Origin: Buddleja alternifolia
Lineage: Eukaryota > Streptophyta > Magnoliopsida > Lamiales > Scrophulariaceae
DNA: 64,000 nt
NCBI GenBank assembly: GCA_019426215.1
Contig: WHWC01000157.1
Location: 1-64,000 of the forward strand
Reading direction: 5' to 3'
Shown: positions 50,507-60,745 of the stretch, piece after piece
How positions within the stretch are numbered: position 1 is the first letter of the stretch
Layout: each line of letters starts with the position of its first letter
Program-made: the position numbers and the translations under genes
Notes under the pieces: generated by a model
The model's database searches: none
The model's input: only the letters and a program-made list of their open reading frames with translations
What the model was told of the DNA's origin: nothing

Positions 50507-52387
50507 GAAATGACAGTGATAATACAACCCGAACTATCATAATCATTGTTGTTGTAATTATCATCTCTATAACAATAGTTGCTTGTGTTGGCATCTTCAT
50601 GGGAAAGAGAACAAAGCACAAGGCGAAGGAAAATATTGAACGTACGTTCTCCATCTTCTTACGATGTATAGTTTAACTTCAACAAGAATTCAACTGTATA
50701 TTTATTCCTCTTTACTTAGATGATGAAGAGATGAGCGCAGAAGAATCTCTACAATATGATTTTGGCAAAATTAGAGCTGCAACTAATGATTTCTCTGACT
50801 CGTCCAAGCTGGGGCAAGGTGGATTTGGCGCTGTTTACATGGTAAATGGAAATGTGTTTGCGATGTAACACACATCTAATATATTGGGGGTCGTGTTCAG
50901 TTATTTATCTTTTGCATATATCTCAGGGAAAACTACAGAACGACCAAGAAATAGTAGTAAAGCGATTGTCCAGAGGCTCATATATCTCAAGGGGACCTAG
51001 AATTCAAGAATGAGGTCATATTAGTGGCTAGACTTCAACACAGAAATCTGGTTAGGCTATTGGGTTTGGCTCTAGAAGGAGCAGAAAGGCTTCTTGTATA
51101 CGAGTTTGTTGAGAATGCTAGTCTAGACCACTTCATATTTGGTAATATATTCTCTAACTTTCAACAAACAACAATTGTTTTTATTTCTTTTTTCCCTTTT
51201 AGCATAGTCTCTTTCAATATTTGAGTTCTAATATTGACATATGCTCTAACCGTGCATGTAGACCCGACCAGACATTCATATATTGATTGGGATAGAAGTT
51301 ACAAAATCATAGGGGGTATTGAAAAAGGACTTCTTTATCTACACGAGGACTCTCGACTATTATTCATAGTGATCTAAAAGCTAGTAATATCCTGGCTATT
51401 TCGGTGGATATATGGCACCAGAATATGCAATGCATGGACAATTCTCTGTTAAATCAGATGTGTTCAACTTTGGTGTGCTAATCTTGGACAATATGAGTGG
51501 GCAGAAAAATAACAATTTTCGTATTGGGGAGAATGTAGACGACATGTAGTTTGAATTGTACTTATAATTGGTAATGATGTTAAATATTTCTAAAAGTATA
51601 GAACTCTGTCAGGCTTGGAGAAATTGGCGCGACGGAACAACAACAAACATGATAGATCCGGTGTTGAGGGCGAGTTCTGGTTCTCTACAAGACATGTTGA
51701 GATACATTAATATTGGTTTATTGTGCGTTCAAGAAAATGTTGGTGATAGACCAATAATGGCTTCAGTTGTTCTCATGCTTAATAGTTTCTCTATGACTTT
51801 GCAAGTGCTTTCACAACTTGCAATTTTTGTGTCAAATAGCTTCGATGAAGACACCTTAATCATCCACAACCAGAATTCAAGAGAATTGGAGTTCAAAGAA
51901 TCATCCGAGACTAAATCTACTACTTCATCCAGAAATGACGCCTCAGTCACTGAGTTATATGTTGGGTACCAGTATATATTTTGTGGTAATGGATCAGAAA
52001 GTATTTTAATTATATGAGAGAAAATGAATGTTTGTGTGTGGAAGAAAATATGCAAGAGTACTTAGAAGAATATAGAGAGGTTGGAGGATAATGTGAATAT
52101 TTCTTCACTTGTTGCATTTCAATACATGAACTTGTATGCCTATTTATAGGCAAATTTACTAGACAAAATTCACCTACCACTGTAGATATTTTACAATCTT
52201 CCAAGTGTGAAAGCCTCAAATTTTGACAAACTTTAGTGATCTTAAATTCAAACTTTTCATGCTTGATCTTTGATTCAAACATCTCATGCTTGATCTTCAA
52301 TTCAAACATCTCATGCTTGATCTACCAATCCAATATTAGATATGCTAGCATTAGAAATTATCTATTTTTGACATTATATCCGCGTTA
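50507..52387 (+). pseudogene. CRK pseudogene, copy C (kinase half only)
   Basis: Exons equivalent to the intact gene: 50507-50641 (membrane helix, open), 50720-50841, 50927-51141, a fused remnant 51262-51547, and 51613-51959 resuming at 52374-52387. Lesions: a four-base net insertion in the lysine-loop exon near 50980, and a four-base deletion plus H-R-D changed to H-S-D near 51365. About 300 bases are lost, removing D-F-G, the intron and its acceptor at about 51391. Another deletion removes the exon-6 donor near 51547, and an LTR sits four codons before the stop. It cannot encode an active kinase. The ectodomain exon is absent. Confidence 0.9.
51960..52373 (-). mobile_element. Small copia-type solo LTR in the last exon of CRK copy C
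   Basis: TGTTGGGTACC...TTTTTGACA bordered by TTATA (51955-51959 and 52374-52378). The - strand has TATAAATAGGC near 52138-52148, giving a - orientation. It contains about three tandem copies of a 28-bp unit with CATGCTTGATCTT (52235-52325). The intact CRK shows the empty site TTATATCCGCG. Confidence 0.85.
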
Positions 52388-52597
52388 AGCTCCAAAAGTA
52401 TGCATATTCATCATTACAAGACATGTAATGTATCTAGTTTATTGAATTTTTTCTTCCCTTCCCCCCCCCCCCCCCCCCCCAACAATGTGGCTATTAGTTT
52501 TTTCTTAAAGATTATATAACACAATGGAATGAGAAAAATGAATCAACATATTTGGATCATACCTCCAATATTCTTGATAACTGAACCGCTTCATCGA

Positions 52598-53736
52598 CAC
52601 TACAACAAAAATTAATATCAATGACAAAAGGTAGTATAACAATGCCAAAAATGGTCACTCAATACATATAATGAATGACAAGATATTTTGTTTGTAACAA
52701 TAACTTTTCATGACAAGAATTCTTATGAAGTTTTAACTATTAACAACATGTTTAGTGATAACACAATAAAACCGACATGTACCCCCCTCTTTAGCCTACA
52801 ACGATGAATGAGCACCATTTCAATATGATTAGTGTAGTATTATTATAGTTTTTTTCTTGATGTAAATACTACTATATTTAGATTTTTTCCTCCTTAAGGT
52901 AAATGCACAAGAGAAAATAATTTGTAATGTAATATTTATACACATTTAAATGACTTTTCTTAATAAATTTGGAAATTTTTAATTCAAAGTTTCGACATTG
53001 TCTCTTTAAACTAAATATTAATTTGATTCAAGCATAAACTTAGAATCAAATAATTAACACTTTAAAATTAATTTATAAGATTTAAAAATTAGAACCAAAA
53101 CATACATATAATCATCGTGTAACAATTACACTATGCTTATGTGAATCGTCTTTGTTCTAATGTTTTGAATATTATAAGTTAATTTTAAATTGGGAAAACT
53201 ATTGTTAAGAGAGTATGATGATTTCAAATTAATAAAAACACAAACTATTTTAATTATTTAGGGAGAAGGAATTCCTCAACTTTACAAATTACTAAAATAA
53301 TAAATTCAATGCAAACTCATATTTGTGTTACCTCATTCCATATTTTCCCTAAAAAACATCCTCTTCTTCACTTATTAATCATTCTTTCACCACTAGCTGA
53401 AGTTTTTTTTATTCTTTCTGACAAAATTATCCATTAAATTGATTAAGAAATGCGAGAAATATTTTATTATATATTGAAAACAAATTTTTTTACACTTAAA
53501 AAAAAACACTTTTATATAACTGTAAATTACATTAAAAAAAATTCTATGTTTTTGTCAGAGAAACGAATTACGATCAAGTTTTAGTCATATAACAAGAAAT
53601 AAGAGATTAACAAAATACTAGATAATATTTAACACTGCAATTAGTATGTATTAAATTATTTCGACATATTAGTGCTCGATAAATCATACGATACTTCATA
53701 TTATGACAAATATTAATTAAAATAATTAACCATATG
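52598..53736. repeat. CRK 3' flank (copy C) with CACTA end
   Basis: CACTACAACAAAAATT at 52598 opens the same block as at 10285. It stays alignable with copy A to CCATATG at 53736 and then changes to LTR-like sequence. A C-homopolymer of about 20 precedes it at 52460-52480. Confidence 0.65.
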
Positions 53737-53935
53737 TGTGACACTCGACACTTGAGCAGGAGATATTTATGTGAAATTACGTGGAACTTATAGTTTCAAG
53801 AGAGATTATTCGGTAACAAAAATTTGTATTTCAAAGAGAGGGATAAATAAATAAAGTTAACCAAGTGGGGATTAAGTGATTATATAATAAACTGGACCAT
53901 ATCACAATTAAGTTAAAATCCAATACTAGAATATT

Positions 53936-54984
53936 GGGTTATTTGCATCCACCTCCCCTGAGGTATTGCACTTTGGCAAGGACCTCCCCTCATGTTTTAA
54001 ATTTTGACATCCACCACGCTTATGTGTAAAAATAATTATATACTACATGTTTTACCCTTAATTTTTATTTCTTTTCTATTTTCTACTTTCCCTTTTATTA
54101 CTTTCTTCTTATTATTACTTTCAAACAAGTTTTTAACAAATTAATAGTCTTTTATTTTATTTTATATTTTTATAAACAACAAAAAAGTTTTTATCTTTCT
54201 AGGTTTGTATTATTGACTATTGCAAATAATTTTTTTTTACATACTACAAAAAGTTTTTACCTTTCTAGGCTTTTATTATTGACTTATAGCAAATAAAAAA
54301 TCAAAATTGAAAGAATAATTTCGCTTTAATCTCTTTGCACACAGAGCCATAAATGACTTTGGAGTAGATGGTTCTACGAGTGAAAACTTTGGTATCTCAT
54401 TATTTGTGTTCATTGTCAGATTTTTCAAATCATAATTTTTTTCACGAGTGATTGTTCAATTTTTTTTTATATTTATTCTTTTCTTATTCTTGTTATTCTA
54501 CTTAGAACAAAAATAAAATAAAAAGAGACAAATTGGCTAAATAGAACTGGAATTTGAAATTACTAAGGAAATTATTCTTTCAATTTTCAGACTTTCATTT
54601 GTAAGCAATAATGTAAATATATATAGATATCATTTTTATACTGTTATAGAAGATTACTACTAACATGTTAAAAGCTTGTTTGAAACATTAAAAATATAAT
54701 TCAAGAACGTTAACGACACAAATATAATTAAAAATAATTAATAATTTGGATGATTTGTAATAAGAATTTTCATGAGCTAAATTTCTATTTCTTTCTTTCC
54801 CGATCTATTAGTGAGAAAAAGAAAAAAGTAAAAGGAAAAGTAATAAATGGATAAAAAGGAAAAATTAAGCATAAAATAGGTATTATATAAGAAAAATTAG
54901 ACATAGGGGTGGTTAAAATTTAATACATGAAGGGAGGTCCTTGCCAAGGTGCAATACCTCAGGGGAGGTGGACGCAAATGACCC
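53936..54984. mobile_element. MULE MITE with 75-bp inverted repeats
   Basis: Ends GGGT(T/C)ATTTGC(A/G)TCCACC on both strands, and arms share CCTCCCCTGAGGTATTGCAC. The 10-bp target duplication CTAGAATATT is at 53926-53935 and 54985-54994. The second copy of the surrounding repeat (near 55828) keeps the empty site as CTAGAGTATTCC. The 900-bp core is AT-rich with no gene. Confidence 0.88.
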
Positions 54985-55611
54985 CTAGAATATTCGATAG
55001 TAAGTCTTGATAACCCTAGTTTATACATGGTGGGAGTTTAAGTGGATAGGATCCCATAAATTAGAAGACATCCACCCAAGAGATGAAAGAAGAATTACAG
55101 AATCATAGAGACAACTTGAGTTCATCAAGAAAAAGAAAAAGAGAAGAAATTCACTTTGTGAGACGTATACCTAAAATCTGTGCAAGAATTCTGTAATCTT
55201 CTCTATATCCATACCTTGACGGCTTGATCGAAGAACCAAAAACCAGTTAGTGAAGAAAGCATTATGTCAAGGTGAGTGCATTCGATTAGCTTATCCGATT
55301 TCTTCTTGTAAGAATTATTTTGTAGTTTAATTGGGGAGTAGTTTCTAATACGCTTACATCACTCATAACTCCTAATCAAACTTTGATACTTACATCTCAT
55401 GGGAAAACCTAACCTAATGGAGAGTTTATATGTTAAATTCAACAGAGCATGTTATCTATTTCTCTAGACATACACTCATGTCAAATTCAAGGTTAAAGGT
55501 AAATTTAGTCTGATGGTAGTTTGATAATTTTACCATCATTTTTATTATAGCAAATAATTATATAATATTTTAAATAAAATTTCTTGTTTAAATATATATG
55601 AAATGGTTGTT

Positions 55612-55639
55612 CATGTGCAACGCACATGCACTTTACTAG
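55612..55639 (+). mobile_element. Helitron-like 3' terminus
   Basis: A perfect 7-bp stem CATGTGC-AAC-GCACATG is followed seven bases later by CTAG and a T, the arrangement at Helitron 3' ends. No 5' TC terminus or Rep/helicase is seen nearby. Confidence 0.35.
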
Positions 55640-55718
55640 TTAATGTAAAAGTCAGAATATTAATGCCTTTTGTCGATTTTCTCGTAATTCACTTTTAGTA
55701 CTTGGCTCAATTCTCTAC

Positions 55719-55763
<45 letters not shown>

Positions 55764-56077
55764 TAAATACATGTAGTTTTAAGCTCCTTGCTGCGTACGA
55801 AGCCTTTGGTCACCAGTATACACACTAGAGTATTCCATAGTAAGTCTTGATAACCCTAGTTTATACATGGTGGGAGTTTAAGCGGATAGGATCCCATAAA
55901 TTAAAGGACATCCACCCAAGAGATGAAAGAAGAATTACAGAATCGTAGAGACAATTTGAGTTCATCAAGAAAAAGAAAAAGAGAAGAAATTCACTTTGTG
56001 AGACGTATACCCAAAATCTGTGCAAGAATTCTGTAATCTTCTCTATATCCATACCTTGATGGCTTGATCGAAGAACC

Positions 56078-57937
56078 TGTTAGGAAATTTAATGTTAGAT
56101 GTTTTGATGATGACAAGATAGGATTTTATGCTAGACCCCAAAAATAATGTAAGTTTATGTTTTCATAGAATTATTGTATAAGCGTTTGAAAATTTGTAAT
56201 TTTGTTAGGCTTGTAATTTTTATCTTTGTAGATTTTAGACTAAGTATTAGATACCAAGTCGCTAGTAGAATTCTAGGTGAGCCTACTAGAGATGAAGTTG
56301 AAGATCAACGTCTGAAGTCAAGTGAAGATGAAGATTTCTTCTTAGTGTCTGTCAAACGCTAAAGGACTGTTTCAGGATTTATGAATTAAGCGCTCAAACG
56401 ACTCAAGCGATCAAGGATCAGATTCACCTGAAATAAATTCTCAAGTCATGAAGGACTTAAATGCAATCATCAACGGACATTTATTTCCAACCGAAAATAA
56501 ATTCAAATGCATTAAATGCCTGATAAGTGCATTAAATGTGATAAGCTATTATGATTTGTGGACAAGCCACCTTTTGACTAGACTGTCAGATTTTAGAGTT
56601 CAAAACCTGCTCCTGTCCAATCGGAACAAGTAGAATTTCAAGAATGTCAGAAAGGGACTGTTTAACGCGCTGTGTGAGGTACACGCGCTTACATGTGTCC
56701 AATGGACAAATCCCAAGAAACCCTATAAATAGTACCCTTCAGAAAACCCTAAACATACATGTACATACACAAGAGAAAGGTCAAAAACTTTGCTGAAATT
56801 ACTTGAAAGAAAAGCTTACAAAATCTATAGCCAAAAATCCTTCAAGCTTTTCATAATACATTCCAAAGACAGTCATAGATATCTCAAACCTCTTTAGAGA
56901 AGAACCATAAATTACTATTGAGCTATCCCAAGTTGTTTGAATTTTCCAACCTCAAACAAACCTGTGACTAAACCCTCAACATCTTTTATCAGAGTGAGAA
57001 AGTTTGTTGATTCTACAAGCAACATTTCTATGTGAGAGAAGCTTGTTAAAGAAGGTCTCTATTAGAGCTAAATTTTGTGTGATTAAGGAGCTCAAGATAG
57101 TCTTCCCTTTCATCTACTTTGTAGAAGTCTTTGTGTGACTCTTCGATAATCAATCTAGTGAATTCCTCCAAGTGCAAAGGAGAAGAAGAACGTAGCTGGG
57201 ATTACATCATCTAGTGAACCTTATAATATCTTGTTTTATTTACTGTTTTATTGCTTTACTTTACATTTGCATATTATATCTTGGAAAAGCATTCAAAACA
57301 GTTAAGTGACTAATTCTAATTCAAAGGAACGTTAAGCTAAAATCATTTCTGCTGTGCTAACCCTGATTAAGCGATTGAAACATTACCGTACTTTGGTAAT
57401 CGTTGAAATCACTAAGTCTAAGTTTTCTATTCTTAAGTGCCTGACCTAGCGCTAAGCTTTCCAAGCGTTCAAATTCTTCAAAGTAATACGAAACTTTTTG
57501 AAGTCAAAAAACACTTCAGGGTCTATTCAAACCCCCCCCTCTAGACCCTTTCGTATGCCACTTGGGACAATTAAGTGGTATCAGAGCGGTTGAAGTAGAA
57601 ACCTAAGCCTTTCGGTGCATAACTGTTTGTTTGGATCCATTTTTCTAAACTTAGTCGCTTTATTTCTTTTAATCTCATATCATGGCTTTTAACAAGATGC
57701 CTAAGCTGGTTGAGTCAAACTATGATTCATGGAAACTTAGAGCATTTGTATATTTATGTTCTTGTGATAATGAGATGTGTGATGTAATTACAGATGGCCC
57801 CATTCAGATCATGAAAGTTATAACTCGAGCCCCTGGAGCCACTGAGGCTACTCCAGATGGTTATGTCTAGAAGCGTAAGTTAGAATGGACACCAAAAGAT
57901 CAGCAAAGAGCGAATCTTGATAATGTTGGACGAAGTG
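56078..57937 (+). mobile_element. Sirevirus-like element, + strand, 5' part
   Basis: Same family as 11611-25545. The 5' LTR runs 56078-57569 (TGTTAGGAAATTTAATG...CTTGGGACA), the primer site TGGTATCAGAGCGGTT is at 57576-57591, then a leader and the gag start. At 57937 the element is cut by a second element of the family in the opposite direction; its remainder is not in the window. Confidence 0.88.
57682..57937 (+). pseudogene. gag: Truncated Sirevirus-like gag start
   Basis: Begins MAFNKMPKLVE like the gag at 23911. A stop at 57868-57870 ends the first 62 residues, the same frame resumes for about 20 residues, and the element inserted at 57938 cuts it off. Confidence 0.88.
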
Positions 57938-60745
57938 TGTTGGTCCCAAGTGGCATACGAAAGGGTCTAGAAGGGAGGGGGGGGGGGGGTTGAATAGACC
58001 CTGAAGCCTTTTTCTACTTCAAAAAGTTTCGTATTAAAAAGGTTTTGGACGCTTGAAATGTAGACGCTTGACTGAGCGTTTACTTGAAATATAGACGCTT
58101 AGACTAAGCGTCTCATGAAGACTGTTTTAGAAAGTTAACTTAGACTTTAAGATTTGAATACTTTAACCAAGTAGGTTTAAGCGTACAGTTCTTTAATCAG
58201 TGTTAGCACAGCGGAATAATTTTAGAGTCTTCTCTTTTTGAAATCTTTAGCGTCACAAGTTGTTTCTTAGTTGCTTAGCGTTTGATTGTGTTTTACTTAA
58301 TCAATTTATGCAATGATATGGAAAATAAGAGAATTGATTGTAAAGTAAATGACACAATATTTGTAAGGTTCGTTGGATGGTGTAATCCTAACTACGTCCT
58401 TCTTCTCCTCGAACACTTAGAGGCAATCCACTGAGATGGTTCTCAAAGAATCACACAGAAACTTCTACAAATTAGGGAGAGATAGATGTCGATGACTTGA
58501 GCTCCATGATCACACAGATTTCTACTACAAATCACTTCAATCCCCTTACTTCTTTCACCCAGAAATAATGCAAGTATCCAACTTCGACTTCACACAGATA
58601 GCGAGGCTTGGATGGGGTTTTCTAAACGGTTTGTTTGATTTTGATGAAGTTCAAACAACTGGAAATATCTCAATAGTAATGTGGTTTCTTCGAAAAGAAT
58701 GTTTGAGATATTGATTGACTATCTCAGGAATTGAAGAAAAGCAAGGAGAATGTTTGCTTGAAAATTCTGGCTTTTTTGAGAGTTTAATGAATGAGACTTC
58801 AATGCAACAGCAATTTGGCTTGGAATTGATCGATGTTTTGGGCTTATTGTTGAAATCCTATTTATAGACATTCTTGGAAAAAGTGTTCGTTTGACACATG
58901 CACAGGCGCGTGTCTCTCACTTCCGCGAGTGAACAACTTTTGTCCTTTTTCCTGAAAATCTGCTACACAAAAGTTGGTGCTGCAATCTGTGAAAAGTTGA
59001 CAGTCCAATAGGGTGGCTTCTCCATACGTCTGAAAGTGCTTATCACATTTAATACTCTTATCAGCATTTAATGTATTTGAATTAAATGCCCGTTGGCATT
59101 TATGTACCGAGAATATTTGTATTAAACTCCTTTTGGACTTGGAAATAAATCCATCATTGATAGACGCTTATCCATTCTTGAATTTGCTTCTGCCTAAAAG
59201 GTAACGCTTGATATAGCTAGATATTTAGACGCTTGAAAACTTCATCTTCTTTCAGACTTCAGGCGCTTGAGTCTTCAAACTTAACTACTGACAAGCTCAC
59301 TCAGAATTCATCAGACGCTTAGTCTAAGACTTCTTAACCTAACAACCTAGAATAAAACAGAACAAAGCCTATAAAGCCTATTACAAATCTAACGCTTCAA
59401 AGCCTATACATGATGTCTATTAAAATCAAACTTATATATTTTGGGGTCTAACATAAACTCCTAATTGTCATCATCAAAACATCTAACATGAAATTCCTAA
59501 CAATCCCCCTTTTTGATGATGGCAATACTTACTCTTTTATAGTTCAAGAGTTACACAGCCAAAATAAAAGTTAGCTTTGATTAGATAAGGTTAGTTAAAG
59601 TTAGTTACGCTTCAACGAGTTGTTTCAGCTGAAAAATGCATTTTATATATGGCAATGATTACAAGCATTTTACAACTAAACAAAAAATTACATAAGAGAC
59701 AAGAATATAGATAATGCAAATCAAGAAGCCTTAACGACTTGGTCTAACTATGTAACGCTTGGGCATTTTAGCTTGAATAGCTTCAGTTAGGCTATTTTCC
59801 AAAGTTATCATGGCTTCATGATCTTTGTTGATTATGAGCTTATTTTCTTCCTTTTGTCTGTTCTTAAAAGCTACAAAGTGTCTTTCCCATTCAGCCGGGT
59901 CAATACCCATATACCTTAAGCAAATTCGGAAAGCTTGGTTGAAGTTAGTCAACTGCCTCTCTTCAGCTAAGATTCTTGGATCTGTAGGTTCTGGAATAGA
60001 TGCTCTTTGAAGAGGAATGTCAAACTATTCAAGGCGTGCTCTAGAAGGTATTGGTGGATTTGGATATAGTGCCAGTGGAGGTTCTCTTAGCGTTCTACTA
60101 GGCGCTCCAGCAGAATCACTTACTCCATAAGCAGGTATCCAAGATGGGAGTCTTGACGCAGAGAGAGTGGATAATTTTTGACGCTTCGGCGAAGGATCTT
60201 GAGCTCTTGAACTAGAGGCTCTTTTCTTTTCTCTTCCCCTTTATTGCCATCATCCGCCTTCAGAAAATGTTCTGTGAGTAGATTAACTTGAGAGGCAATC
60301 TGAGACAATGAAGCTGTAACATCATTCAAACACTTATTGAAGTATTCGTGCATTGCTAGAAGCTTAGTGTTGGTAGCATCATTCATCTCTTGAAAGTCTC
60401 TATGACACTCATCCACAGCCGCTTGCGCAGAACCTTTCATATGACCGATTTGAGCGTTCATGATTTGAGACTCAATCTTTGCCAGATCTGTCTTAATCTA
60501 GTGGAGTGATTCTTCATTCTGAGTAGCTTGATTGCTCATCTCCTCTAAGACAGATTTCAGCAAAGGTCCAAACGCTTGACCCACATCCGATAGAGCCGCT
60601 TGAGGAGCCGGTCGCTTGAATCTGGATGTATGCTTGAGTGAGTCAAGGGGAGCTTGATATGCAGGATCAAAAATTGTACCTCGTACATCAGTTTGAAGAT
60701 CCTCAGCAGTATCATCAATAACAAGTTCAGGAGCGTCAGGAGTAT
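57938..60745 (-). mobile_element. Sirevirus-like element, - strand, 3' LTR and 3' internal part
   Basis: The 3' LTR 57938-59502 (+ strand TGTTGGTCCCAAG...ATTCCTAACA) adjoins a polypurine tract (AAAAAGGGGGAT on the - strand, 59503-59514), then the 3' end of the internal region with the extra-gene tail. The insertion of another family member at 60746 interrupts it. It is itself inserted in the gag of the + strand element. Confidence 0.85.
59731..60745 (-). pseudogene. Extra coiled-coil gene tail (env-position ORF, second subfamily)
   Basis: Frames at 60498-60745, 60120-60461 and 59731-59952 on the - strand lie just inside the 3' LTR, the place of the unknown gene at 13406-17565. The first ends ...S-N-Q-A-T-Q-N-E-E-S-L-H and is separated by one stop from a heptad-rich segment (L-L-A-M-H-E-Y-F-N-K). 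The last is Lys/Glu-rich. Only overall character and position are shared with the first gene, so they are either strongly diverged or different proteins. No membrane helix. Apparent coding upstream of 60746 belongs to the inserted LTR. Confidence 0.6.

Larger units (their letters stand above)
53737..56077. repeat. LTR-like region with 250-bp direct repeat
   Basis: Starts TGTGACACTCGACAC at the break of CRK-flank homology. A 250-bp segment (AGTAAGTCTTGATAACC...GGCTTGATCGAAGAACC) occurs at about 55000-55240 and again at 55838-56077, where the next element cuts it off. These may be two LTR copies of one element, but the outer boundaries do not pair cleanly. The ORF near 55861 is non-coding. Confidence 0.5.

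Noticed and set aside
52235..52325. Short tandem repeats that might suggest a CRISPR-like array
   Set aside because: Three adjacent 28-bp copies without spacers, in an LTR in a plant genome.
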